From Epiperipatus broadwayi (Eukaryota; Onychophora; Udeonychophora; Euonychophora; Peripatidae), in NCBI GenBank assembly GCA_028023455.1, contig JAQFVV010000031.1, positions 6,056,926-6,120,925 of the forward strand: 64,000 nt of DNA. The letters run 5' to 3'. The position numbers and the translations under genes were made by a program. Numbering within the stretch: the first letter of the stretch is position 1; the number at the start of each line of letters is the position of its first letter. The notes under the pieces are model-generated. The model worked only from the letters and a program-made list of their open reading frames with translations, was not told where the DNA came from and made no database searches. This document shows, piece by piece, positions 50,574 through 64,000 of this stretch.

Positions 50574-51341
50574 TCACTGCGGAGGACTGAATTGCGATAT
50601 ATGTTCTAAAATTGCAGCGAAAGGATCAGCTTTGTATGACTGCCTCCACATAAACTCGCTCAAATATGAGTCGAGGTGCTGACGTGCTGTCCCTCTGTGT
50701 TTTTTATTACGCCATTTGACCAAACCCCACAACCTTTCAACATTCTGTGTATGTACGCCAGTTGTGGGGTCTACGAAGTTGTATGTGTGATTAACACGAT
50801 GGTGTTCGTAGCCAGCCTCAGCTAACTCTTCGCTCTTGTATCCCTTCCAGCAATCGCTGTAGATAGTCGAGCCTTCATGTACATTTTGCAAAATTTCTTG
50901 CATGAGAGTAGACGCACTTCTATCTCGAATGGCTACAATAAAGCATTCCTCAGTCTCTCTGCACACGCCGCCAAATAGCCATTGCTGTGGTAGGACTCTT
51001 CCGGCATTGTTCTTCCGTTTTGTGAAGAGGCTTTCATCAATCTCAACGATTGTGTTGGGACCTCCGATTTTCCGCCTTTCATTTCTTAACAATCTCCAGG
51101 TACAAACTTCCCGGAGGTAGTTATTCCAATCGATTACAGTTTTGTCCGAAATATTCAATTCCTCCGCACAAAATGTTATCGATGTTAATTCTTTGGACCA
51201 ACTATAGATGAAGCGTATAGCGGTCACGAAAGTCATTTTGGAGCCAACAAACCACGTGCCTTTTCTAATTGCAATTTCTGACAGGCAATCCTTCAAGTTA
51301 CACCGCCATTGTTTCTTGGAATCGTGAATATATTTTTTCAT
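50574..51341 (-). CDS. Merlin transposase (ISXO2/IS1595-like DDE)
   Basis: 255 residues, uninterrupted. It would cut and paste Merlin by binding the 33-bp ends. Residues 12-19 (WRC...C) look like the second half of an N-terminal zinc ribbon. Residues 27-31 (KGTWF) and a helix-turn-helix-like stretch (about 56-73) follow. The DDE catalytic core shows D102 in VEIDES, W121 and G124-G125 (WLFGG), D163 in IYSDCWKGY, H185 and F189 in VNHTYNFV, and E202 in QNVERLW. The ATG at 51341 is the first in this frame, and the frame is open ~70 bp further upstream. The missing first cysteine pair suggests the N-terminus is truncated or lies in an upstream exon. It sits 246 bp inside the right inverted repeat. 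Confidence 0.9.
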   Translation of the reverse strand: MKKYIHDSKKQWRCNLKDCLSEIAIRKGTWFVGSKMTFVTAIRFIYSWSKELTSITFCAEELNISDKTVIDWNNYLREVCTWRLLRNERRKIGGPNTIVEIDESLFTKRKNNAGRVLPQQWLFGGVCRETEECFIVAIRDRSASTLMQEILQNVHEGSTIYSDCWKGYKSEELAEAGYEHHRVNHTYNFVDPTTGVHTQNVERLWGLVKWRNKKHRGTARQHLDSYLSEFMWRQSYKADPFAAILEHISQFSPPQ

Positions 51342-51586
51342 TTCATGCCCATTTTTAAATAATTTCCTTTTGGGAAAAAAGTCACTGTGATCAAGTGGAT
51401 AGCAAAATCACAATAGACAGAAAAATCAAAAAATTTCCCAAATCTCTCTCCGAATTTTAAATCTCGCGGTTAAAAAAAAAAAAAATTGACTCTCTGATGG
51501 ATTAATCACGCCAGTCACTTCGTTGCCATGACAACGTTGTCATACAACGATCGTCGATGCCCACCGGAAGGGAAACCGGTGGGTCA
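51342..51586. other. Merlin right subterminal region
   Basis: Probable promoter side of the transposase. Contains short palindromes (gttgccatgacaac/gttgtc; ccaccgg...ccggtggg). Confidence 0.5.
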
Positions 51587-51619
51587 AATACGTCATCAGG
51601 CAAATTATCCGTAAGTACC
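51587..51619 (-). repeat. Merlin right terminal inverted repeat (33 bp)
   Basis: Exact inverse of 41600-41632. Confidence 0.95.
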
Positions 51620-51627
51620 GAAGGCTT
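51620..51627 (+). repeat. Merlin 8-bp target duplication, right copy (gaaggctt)
   Basis: Matches 41592-41599 exactly. Confidence 0.95.
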
Positions 51628-51762
51628 TTATGGTTGGCGAAACAGAAGTTACGTTCTGGTCAAGGTTTTGCTTTCATTCATAATGGATCAGTGTATGTGA
51701 GAAAAGATTATAATTCTCCTCGTGTTTTAATTAGAAATGAAAGTGATTTGGAGTCATTCTGA
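51628..51762 (+). CDS. LINE-A ORF1, C-terminal 44 codons after the Merlin insertion
   Basis: Resumes in the same frame as 40829-41599 once Merlin and one target copy are ignored. It reads LWLAKQKLRSGQGFAF, then NGSVYVRK and VLIRNESDLESF, then TGA. This is the expected end of an FP25K-like ORF1 domain. Intact ORF1 would have been 301 residues. The stop lies 12 bp before the ORF2 ATG. Confidence 0.85.
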   Translation, partial: LWLAKQKLRSGQGFAFIHNGSVYVRKDYNSPRVLIRNESDLESF

Positions 51763-51774
51763 AATTTATTTATT

Positions 51775-54597
51775 ATGATAAATTCTGATTTGATTTCTCA
51801 GGAAAAAGATTTTGCTTCACTTAAATTATTTCATTTAAATATACGTAGCATTAGATGTCATTTTGATGAACTTGTAGTTTATTTAAATAATTTTCCTTTA
51901 TTTCATTTTGATATAATTATTTTAACGGAAACTTGGATTTCTTTACAAGAACAAAATTTATATAGTTTGAATGGCTATACGAGTATACTTTCTCCTCGTA
52001 TGCATTTACGATCTGGTGGTGTTATGGTTTTTATAAAAACCGGTTTAGACTTTTCTTTCATTATTCCAACATTTAATACTGCAGAATGTATTTTATTAAC
52101 TTTGAGACTCCCTAAATGTGTGCTTTCTATTTTGGCTATATATAGATCATGTACAAGTAAAGTTTTGGATTTTGTTACTGAACTTGATTCTTTGTTATTA
52201 GATTTGGGTTCAGAATCTGCTGTTTTAATGGGTGATCTAAATATTGATTTGTTAAATAATGCTTGTAAGTCTACTATAGATTATTTAAATTTGCTTTATA
52301 GCTATGGATTTAGTCAAACGCTTTTTTCACCTACGCGTATAACTCCTATATCTCAATCTCTTTTAGATCATATTTTTGTTAGATTAAGCCGCGGTTTATT
52401 TTCTGATTCGTCTCTTTCTAAATTATTTCTTACAGATCATTTTGCTACTGAATTAAAAATATTGAATTGTATGGATAATATTAATGTTTGTGCATATGTT
52501 GAGAAATTATCTTTTTCTAAATTGAATTATTTATTATCTGTTCAGAATTGGGATGAGATTTTTATGATAGATAATGTAAATGATGCATTTTTGGGGTTCC
52601 AAGCTATTTGTTTAGATTTAATTGCTAAAGCAAAGTTTCATTTAAAATTGACAAGTAAGAATAGAAGAAGATCTCTTTGGGTGACAGATGCGCTGGTATG
52701 TAAAATTAATCAGAGAAATGTGTTAAAAGCTTTGGATGGCTCATCAGATGTTTTAAAAAAACTTAATGTTGAAATTAAGTCTGATATTAGAAAGTTGAAG
52801 TTTAGATATTATCAAGAATTTCTTAGTGATAAAAATGTTTCTTTGAAATGGAGAACAATAAATTCTTTGATTAAAAAATCTTCTCCTGATCGTATTAAAT
52901 GTATTAAATATAATGAAAGTTTAATTGAGTTACAGAATAATGAAAAATATTTAGCTGATCGGTTTAATGAGTATTTTGTAAATTTATCGATGCATGATGT
53001 GCCTGAGCAGATTTTGTCTTCTTATTCAAGTTTGAATTCTTTTTTATATTCTGATGTTTCTGAATCTCAGTTGTCTGTAGCAATTGATAGTTTAAAAAAT
53101 GTCACTTCTTTTGGACTAGATGGTATAACACCTAAGATGCTTAAAGAAAATAAGGTTGCATTTTTGCCTGTTTTAGTTCATTTATTTAATTTATCTTTGC
53201 AGTCTGGATCATTTCCAGAATGTCTGAAAGTTAATGTTATTACTCCTGTTTATAAAAAGGGTGATTCTACTCTTATGGTCAATTATAGGCCAATTGCTAT
53301 TATTTCTGTTTTTTCTAAATTATTGGAAATGATTGTTAGGGATCAAATGTTGTCATTTCTGTTTAAAAATAAAATTTTATCTGACTATCAATATGGTTTT
53401 CTTCCTGGCAGAAGTACATTAGATGCTTTAAAACATCATGTTCAGTATTTAACATCTTCATTGGATCAGGAACTTAAAACATTGGCTATTTATCTTGATT
53501 TATCTAAAGCATTTGATTCTGTTAATCATAATATTTTGATTAAGCGTTGCTACTTGTATGGTTTTCGTGGATCTATTGGTAGTTGGTTGGAGAGTTATTT
53601 AAATGATAGGAAACAGTTTACTAATATTTATGGTACTATCAGTGATGTTGTCTTGATTAATTCTGGAGTTCTGCAAGGTTCAGTACTTGGTCCTCTATTG
53701 TTTTTAATTTATATTAATGATTTATTTTCATTGAAGTTACATTCTAAGATTTTTGGTTTTGCTGATGATATTGCTTTATCTTGCAATGCTGTTTCTTATA
53801 ATCTTCTTGAAAAATTAGTGAATGAGGATTTGGACTCAATTGGTAAATGGTTGGCATATAATTCATTGTTGGTCAATTTAGATAAAACAAAAGCTATTCT
53901 TTTTTCTTACAAGCGTACTTTTTTTTCTCTTAAGATTAAAATTTGCTGTAAGTATATTTTGCATTATAATAGTATATGTACTTGTGAGAATATTCCTTTG
54001 GTAGATAATTATTGTTATTTGGGAATATATATTGACTCCAGATTGTCCTGGACAAATCACATTACCTATCTTTGTCAACGGTTACGTAATTTAAACTATA
54101 TGTTTTATTATTTAGTTAAATTTCTTCCTAGGTCTGCTCTCATTTTTATTTACATTGCCTGTTATCAGAGTATTTTATCTTACAATATCATGATTTGGGG
54201 TAATGCTTCTCCACATATTTTATCTTCTTTGCGTGTTTTGCAAAATTATACTTTGCGCATTATTTTTGGTAGATCTCGTTCCTCTTCTGTTCGAGATATT
54301 TATATTGCATTTGGTTTATTTGATGTAAATCACTTATATCAATATAGAGTTATTTTTGATATTTTTTGTGCTAAACCTTTTCTGAATTCTAGAGTTTATG
54401 TTCTAAATACTCGTCTTTCTAATAAATTTCAATTACCTTTACCAAAATTTTTTAAGGAATCTAGTAGAAGACAATATGTTTATTCTGGGTCAAAGTTGTT
54501 TAATAAATTTGTATATGAATGTTCAATTGATCTGAATAATATTTCTTATATATCATTCAAAAAATATTTGTGTCAATGGTTGTGTAGTATGTATTAA
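51775..54597 (+). CDS. LINE-A ORF2: AP-type endonuclease plus reverse transcriptase
   Basis: 940 residues without a stop. Residues about 17-225 are an apurinic-type endonuclease (FHLNIRSI with the Asn, LTETWIS with the Glu, GDLNIDLL with Asp/Asn, LLDHIFV, TDHF with the catalytic His). Residues about 460-760 are a reverse transcriptase (NYRPIAIISVFSKLLEMI, QYGFLPGRST, IYLDLSKAFDSVNH, SGVLQGSVLGPLLFLIYIND, and GFADD at about 660-664 as the catalytic pair). The C-terminus (SGSKLFNKFVYEC, FKKYLCQWL) is the usual CR1/Rex1/Daphne-type tail, and no zinc knuckle is seen. It makes element cDNA at a nicked target. Uninterrupted coding suggests a young copy, but ORF1 is disabled by Merlin. Confidence 0.93.
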   Translation: MINSDLISQEKDFASLKLFHLNIRSIRCHFDELVVYLNNFPLFHFDIIILTETWISLQEQNLYSLNGYTSILSPRMHLRSGGVMVFIKTGLDFSFIIPTFNTAECILLTLRLPKCVLSILAIYRSCTSKVLDFVTELDSLLLDLGSESAVLMGDLNIDLLNNACKSTIDYLNLLYSYGFSQTLFSPTRITPISQSLLDHIFVRLSRGLFSDSSLSKLFLTDHFATELKILNCMDNINVCAYVEKLSFSKLNYLLSVQNWDEIFMIDNVNDAFLGFQAICLDLIAKAKFHLKLTSKNRRRSLWVTDALVCKINQRNVLKALDGSSDVLKKLNVEIKSDIRKLKFRYYQEFLSDKNVSLKWRTINSLIKKSSPDRIKCIKYNESLIELQNNEKYLADRFNEYFVNLSMHDVPEQILSSYSSLNSFLYSDVSESQLSVAIDSLKNVTSFGLDGITPKMLKENKVAFLPVLVHLFNLSLQSGSFPECLKVNVITPVYKKGDSTLMVNYRPIAIISVFSKLLEMIVRDQMLSFLFKNKILSDYQYGFLPGRSTLDALKHHVQYLTSSLDQELKTLAIYLDLSKAFDSVNHNILIKRCYLYGFRGSIGSWLESYLNDRKQFTNIYGTISDVVLINSGVLQGSVLGPLLFLIYINDLFSLKLHSKIFGFADDIALSCNAVSYNLLEKLVNEDLDSIGKWLAYNSLLVNLDKTKAILFSYKRTFFSLKIKICCKYILHYNSICTCENIPLVDNYCYLGIYIDSRLSWTNHITYLCQRLRNLNYMFYYLVKFLPRSALIFIYIACYQSILSYNIMIWGNASPHILSSLRVLQNYTLRIIFGRSRSSSVRDIYIAFGLFDVNHLYQYRVIFDIFCAKPFLNSRVYVLNTRLSNKFQLPLPKFFKESSRRQYVYSGSKLFNKFVYECSIDLNNISYISFKKYLCQWLCSMY

Positions 54598-54794
54598 TTT
54601 TGGCATTTATTTTATTTATTTAATTAATTTTATTTATTTCCTAAACTGTTCTTTTGAGTTTTTGATTGTATTTTTATTTAATTTATTTTTACATGTAAAT
54701 TCCACACACAAGATTTTTCTTGTTTGGAGTTTTTAAATATTTGTGATGTACTTTGTTTTATTTCATAGAATAAATTGAAATTGAAATTGAAATA
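54598..54794 (+). other. LINE-A 3' untranslated region
   Basis: Ends aataaattgaaattgaaa, continues ttgaaata, and then becomes ATT repeats without a poly-A tail. Confidence 0.8.
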
Positions 54795-58879
<4,085 letters not shown>

Positions 58880-60750
58880 GTTTCAAAGATACATGTTTAT
58901 TGATAATTCAAAAAAGTTACAATAGTTTTACAAGTTTGATTGTTTCATGTTACAAGTGCCATCATGGGTTAAGTTTGTATATTAATATACTTCTATATTT
59001 TTGAATTATTTTGTACTTACATAGTTCCTTGCAAGTTTTTTCTTGTAAGATGGCTTGATGAATGGGAAAGATAAATAGTTACAGTTATGGATCTGTGAAT
59101 GTATCATGGCTATTTGATCAAGTGTATTCTGATTATACATTGGAGGGTTGTTTTATGAGTGACCGTGTTGCAGCTACAATATCTTCTGAGGAGTAATTTT
59201 AAAATCCCATGTCCTTAATTGTTGAAGTTTGTTTGTAAAGGTAGCCAGATGTCTTCTTGTGTTATTTCCAAATATGAAGATGCAACGAGTGCACCAGTAT
59301 GCATATAATAGAAATGTAACTGCCCGTATTGTGGGTGTAGAAGCTTTCTTATATTAATGCATGATATTTATTATTGAGATGTTTTTGAGTTGATAGGCAT
59401 CTATCAAGACTTTATCTGTATTTGATAGAGCTTGGCAAGTATAAAACATGTATTGTTGTATTTCCTCCTGTAGCAAAGGAAATATGATGTTGGTAGTGCA
59501 TGTAGATTTATTTTAAAGATGAAATCAAAACATTTAGGCTGCAATGACCATTTCCTGAACCTGCTAAGTAATTTACAGTTGTTAATGCCTGACATTATTG
59601 TTAGTGTTTTTTGTAAACCATCTAGATATAATAAGTTATGGGTTTTCTGGTATGAGTATTTGTTTGTAGATTGAATGTCTATTTTACTGGATGTGCTTAT
59701 GAGAGATAGTGTAAGTATTGTTATATACTCTGTGGAGTATCTGTTGGGGTAACCATGAGCAAGTATGATAGTGTAGGAAATTGTGGAATGCATTGATAGT
59801 GTGGAGACTTAGTCCATTGTTTGTGGGTGTTCTTCTGAGACATTTAGCTGATACAGCAACAGTTTTCTGGCCCCATAGTAGCTTAGGGCAAAGCAATGCT
59901 ATTTTTGAGGTAAAATGTTTTAAAAATTTTAATTAGCATGTTAAATAATTGGACTTTAGAGTAAATAGAAAGGTAAGCCTTTGAAAGAGAGTTTAATATT
60001 TTTGTTGCAGTTTCAAGTAACATGTTTTGTATGTTTTGTCTCATTCCGTTAATTCCCATATAAAACGGAAACCTGAGAAAAGCAGTAAGTTTGCCATCAT
60101 AGTTTTTGTATAAGGTTTGGTTGTATATATAAATCAAGCAACTGTTTTATTGAGGTTAACTTTTAGTCTAAATTCAGAAGTGTATTGATCTAGTATCTTT
60201 TGTAATATTGGAAATTGTTTACGAGATTTTAGAAAGGTGGTGATGTCATCCATATATGCTAAACATGAAACTTATTGTTGAGTGTGAGGAATTTGTATTC
60301 CTGGTATGTTTTGTTGAATTTTTCTTTTAAAAAGTTCAATATATAATGTGAAAAGAAGGGAACTTAATGGCACGCTTTGTGAGATTGACTGGGTTGGTGA
60401 AAATGTAGGGGATTTTCTACCATTAAGTGTGAAGTGAATTTGCCTATTAAAAATAAGATTAGCAGTTACATAGAGTAGGGTAGGTGGGATGGTGGTGTTA
60501 GCTAGTTTGTCCAGAAGTAATTTTATTGGCACTGAATCAAAAGCTGCTTTGGTGTCTAATTGGACAGCAATTGGTGCATACTTTTTTGTTTTTGTACTGT
60601 AGTCATAATTGTCCTAAAAATAAAGCAGCCTGTCCTGTAGATGACTCTTTTATAGCAAACTGGATGGATGAGATTAGTGGGAGTATATGTTATTCAATTT
60701 GGTTTTTAATAGCTTTTTCCAAGATTTTAATGCCTAATGGTCCTATCATC
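58880..60750 (-). mobile_element. LINE-B': older, decayed, 5'-truncated relative of LINE-B
   Basis: Its 3' end (58880) reads tttgaaacataataat on minus, as in LINE-B. Its 5' end lies at the next ATT array (60751), inside the reverse transcriptase. Both ends again abut triplet repeats. Confidence 0.8.
59404..60740 (-). pseudogene. LINE-B' reverse-transcriptase relic
   Basis: Pieces in several minus frames line up with LINE-B ORF2. GPLGIKILEKAIKNQIE and QFAIKESSTGQAA (about 60600-60740) match MCSLGIKIIES and FAKKESSTGQAA. LIFNRQIHFTLNGRKSP and PLSSLLFTLYIE (60272-60532) match the region just before the catalytic motif. NSLSKAYLSIYSKVQLFNML (59883-60137) and FRKWSLQPKCFDFIFKINLH (59404-59793) match the C-terminal half. 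Frameshifts and stops separate them, so it is a dead copy older than LINE-B. Confidence 0.82.
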
Positions 60751-61001
<251 letters not shown>

Positions 61002-61859
61002 AGTAAATCATATTACCAATAATGAATGGTTTATATTTTCAGTATCTTTCTAAAGATAGCTTAAGATAACTACAATACACATTGCTAAAGCTGAAGAGAT
61101 TATATAAGAAATCATCATGATATCTCCAAATTTAATGATGTTTACTTCATTAAGAGGCTCTTCAGTTATATTTAAAGCCAGTATAATGACTAAATATAAC
61201 AGAACTATATTATCTATAATATATTACAAAATATAAATTTTGGTGCTTTGAATATGTGAAATGACTAAAAGTAACAAGTTTTTTAATACATATATAAATT
61301 TGAGTTTGATTCTTATGGGAAAATAAATTCCTTTTTGTGTACAAAGACAATCTGAAATATCTCCTACAACAGACATGTTTGATTATTTTTAATGAAAAAA
61401 ATTGCAATGAAGTTTTACAATAAAGAGAATAAAAACCAAAATTGCAGAATTCAATGACAGTATTACAATATGTCTATTACATACCTTTTGGAACTAACAT
61501 ATATGTTATTATGTGAATAATTATTTATAGGTTATAATTTGGTTATTTTAAAAATTCAGTTTTTTATTAGTTTGTCTTTTTTTTTAATAATATGAATATA
61601 ATAATGATTGCTGCTAATGATCACAATTATCTATTGAGGAAACACAATCTAAATTCTGAAGTTCTGTTTGAAATAGTTCTTTGGGGTTTTTGACTGAAGC
61701 TTTGTGATGATGGTTTATTACATGTGATAATATGTTTGGCTATTTCTATCCTCTATGTTAAAAGTTGAATGTATACAAAATTTTAAACTTTTCAATTATA
61801 AACAACTTGTTACTAATAACACACAAATAGACAACGCAAGTTAGTTATTACACAACATT
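61002..61859. other. AT-rich stretch, nothing recognised
   Basis: No gene or repeat recognised. The minus frame at 61210-61407 has no domain. Confidence 0.65.
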
Positions 61860-61950
61860 AAAATTCTATATTCGAGAATCTAAAGGTGAAAGTTCGACGC
61901 CTATACTAATATTGTCACTGGTAACAAAGAAAAGTGGAAAATAATATTAC
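61860..61950 (+). repeat. tRNA-derived SINE fragment, plus strand
   Basis: attcgagaatctaaaggtga then aagttcgacgcctata (box-B-like), later ttgtcactggtaac and agaaaagtggaaaataat. Matches the minus-strand copy at 62110-62245 phrase by phrase. Confidence 0.55.
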
Positions 61951-62104
61951 TCGAAATATTTTAATTAGTTGTATTTACTAACAAATTGTTTGTATTTGAA
62001 AAGTTTAAATAAGGTTTAAAATTTTATATACATCAATCATTTAATTATAGATGATGGAAATAGTCCAACATATTGTCACATTTAATTCACCATCATCACA
62101 TACC

Positions 62105-62245
62105 TTCAGGCATGCATTATTCTCCACTCTTCTTTTTGCTGGCATTAACAGTAACACTATTTTCATAGGAATAGAACTTATACCTTTAGATTCTTAAATA
62201 TCGAATTTTAGGACAACGCTCTAACCATTTGATCTATTGCTTATA
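62105..62245 (-). repeat. tRNA-derived SINE, minus strand
   Basis: On minus the head reads agatcaaatggttagagcgt (close to box A of many tRNAs), then taagaatctaaagg and aagttctattcctatg at the box-B position. The body gtgttactgttaatgccagc and agaagagtggagaataatg is shared with the plus copy at 61.86 kb. Confidence 0.6.
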
Positions 62246-62870
62246 TTTGTATTTTTTTTTTTTTTTTTTTGTGGTTTTGCTTGTTTTATCAAAAACAAAA
62301 AAATAAGATATATATATATTATTTACCTACACTTTTGAAATATTTTGAGTATCAAAACAAAGTCTAGAAACAAGCAAAAAACAAATAGGGGGTGAGAATA
62401 CTTTATAAACACTTCACAAAAAGTCAACGTTATATTATTTATTTACTATTTTTAATTCAAAAGTTGTTAATAGATATATTTTTGCTTTCGTTATTGTTGA
62501 CTTTAAAACGATATTTATTGGTAGAACACTTACCACTCTGGTAATGTCACTATTGATTTCAAGAAGAAATTTATAAATATAGTAATATATATATATTAAG
62601 TACTTCTGATAATGATAGAATAAATGCTTTAATTTTATTCTTCATTTTAATTAATAATAGCATTTCATTTCTCATTTTGGTGGTTTTAAGAACATTTTAA
62701 ATCTATTCTTGTGGTCTAAAAGTTTATCTGTACATTCAGATAGATATTAAGTTACATCAGTGCCTAAAACTAAAAAAAAAAAAAACACAAACATTTACTT
62801 ATATTTTAAGCTATTTAACTAAACTATAATTGGCGTTAAACATATTATATGTGTAACACATCTACTTGCA
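62246..62870. other. AT-rich stretch, nothing recognised
   Basis: Poly-T and poly-A runs and a short AT run near 62585. No gene. Confidence 0.6.
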
Positions 62871-62875
62871 TGCAC

Positions 62876-62945
62876 GGTTTGGCGCAGTTGGTAAAGCGTA
62901 AAGTAATGATCGGGAGATCCTACGATCGATTCTGGCGTTCGAACT
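62876..62945 (+). repeat. tRNA-like SINE head or tRNA pseudogene
   Basis: Box A tggcgcagttggtaaagcgt at about 62880 and box B cgatcgattctgg at about 62923 are at normal tRNA spacing. No matching acceptor stem was found. Confidence 0.5.
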
Positions 62946-63342
62946 TTTTATGAAATTCCGAGCAATAAATTATCATTTATATATATATTTAAATAAAGTC
63001 AATATATACAACTTTTTTGTATAATTCTTCCTAGGAAAAAAATAAATAAAAGTAATGATAAAAGTTAAATTTTAAAACCAACTGAAATAATCAATTCAAA
63101 CGTAAATAGACAATTTCGAAAATATATATATAATTCTACAAATATTGAATAAGCCCTTATATCCTGCGCGATTTAAGACAGTGGTGGAGATGATGATTCA
63201 AGAATTAACTAACTCTAGATCGAAACTCACTTTTAATGCATTTTTTTATATTCAAACTTCTCGATTTTCAAGCGATAATGAATAATCTAATTATTTATAC
63301 CCTACGCATTATCTTTTAATATATACATTTAAATAACGGTAC

Positions 63343-63412
63343 AGTTTTAGTTCAATAGTATGATTGCAGAGTTAAAGTGTTAAAAGTTTCGGGATCGATT
63401 CCGATCTAATGA
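63343..63412 (+). repeat. tRNA-like SINE head or tRNA pseudogene
   Basis: Box-A-like tttagttcaatagtatgatt at about 63346 and a T-arm-like tcgggatcgattccga at about 63389, with complementary stem halves. The D and acceptor regions are poor. Confidence 0.45.
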
Positions 63413-63708
63413 AAGTATCGAAAAGAGAGTGGAAAAAAAACAACCTCAAAATGATCAATTGAATTAAATTACTGTGTTCAGTCAAAGCACTTTGGTGGTC
63501 TGGAAAGAATTTAATCTTCCGAACAACTAATCAACAATAAGGGAGTAAGTACAATTTTCTTTAACCAAATTATTGCAAATAGTTTTACTTCAAAGCTCAC
63601 CTGGTTTGAAACTTTTCTCTAATGTCAAAAGTATTCAATCAATCATTTTAACAATTTATATTCTTCAGACGCCAATCCTTTTATACCCTAAATTTTAATA
63701 TCTAATAT

Positions 63709-64000
63709 ATATATATATTCTAACCTACCGTTTTTATATTCACTTCTGGGCAATATCATATAAAATAAAAATGGGTTAGCTCAGTTACAGATTACGTTTG
63801 GTTAAAATACAAATAATTAATAAATAAAATATTCTGCATTAATACTAAATGTTCCACTAGCTCAAATTCAAAAATAAGAATAAGATTCAGTTTATAAAAT
63901 CAATTAAATAAATATTTATTATTTCATGAGACTTGGAAGCGAAAATATAGGTGACAAGATAGATTACATTGAGCCAATATCCCACAGGATACCACCACAT
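63709..64000 (+). mobile_element. Second member of the giant inverted-repeat family (left terminus, cut by window end)
   Basis: After a short AT run, ttctaacct is followed by tatattcacttctgggcaat, later ttccactagctcaaatt, aagattcagtttataaaa, tttcatgagacttgg and agccaatatcccacaggata. These correspond in order to 26458-26720. Identity is visibly lower than between the two arms of the first copy. The body lies beyond the window. Confidence 0.8.

Larger units (their letters stand above)
41600..51619 (-). mobile_element. Merlin DNA transposon (10 kb, composite, carries nested elements)
   Basis: Perfect 33-bp terminal inverted repeats (41600-41632 begins ggtacttacggataatttgc; 51587-51619) and perfect 8-bp duplications define the insertion. 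Merlin elements (relatives of bacterial IS1016/IS1595) make 8-9-bp duplications, in agreement. The transposase gene lies near the right end on minus. The element is far longer than a usual Merlin because it holds a third 33-bp end at 49048-49080, an LTR retrotransposon and a minisatellite. Perfect repeats and an uninterrupted transposase suggest recent activity. Confidence 0.88.

Overview
This is animal nuclear DNA: very AT-rich, full of microsatellites and layered transposable elements, with no host protein-coding gene, rRNA or CRISPR array that I can support. The element set (piggyBac, Merlin, Penelope-like elements with GIY-YIG domains, Jockey-superfamily and Tx1/L1-like LINEs, tRNA-derived SINEs, long AT, GATA and ATT arrays) fits a large invertebrate genome. 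A mollusc, perhaps a cephalopod, is my guess from general character only. Layout: 0.18-1.45 kb holds a piggyBac transposase relic (minus) and 1.6-2.5 kb a Penelope-like relic. From 2.6 to 26.3 kb the DNA is mostly featureless AT-rich sequence with AT arrays, a 600-bp GATA array, small foldback elements, a second Penelope-like relic lying between inverted repeats (22.45-23.66 kb), and copies of a ~350-bp dispersed repeat. From 26.46 to 39.65 kb lies the most striking object: a ~13.2-kb element with ~4.9-kb inverted arms around a ~3.4-kb core. The core encodes only a Lys/Glu-rich coiled-coil protein I cannot assign. The element is bracketed by a 34-bp direct repeat, and a second member of the family begins at about 63.71 kb and runs off the window. 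From 40.49 to 61.00 kb one (ATT)n microsatellite has been colonised by three LINEs: full-length LINE-A on plus, then two 5'-truncated copies of a second family (LINE-B, LINE-B') on minus. Every LINE end abuts the ATT array. LINE-A ORF1 is split by a 10-kb Merlin DNA transposon (perfect 33-bp inverted repeats, perfect 8-bp target duplication). That Merlin contains a third identical 33-bp end, a transposase gene, an ABABA minisatellite and a 6.8-kb LTR retrotransposon with 2.1-kb LTRs and one gag-like reading frame but no pol. The nesting gives an order of events: microsatellite, then LINE-A, then Merlin, with the LTR element inside the Merlin copy. The last 3 kb hold tRNA-derived SINE pieces and the second giant-element terminus. 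All coordinates of element ends were read by eye. Identities are estimates from short compared stretches, not computed alignments.
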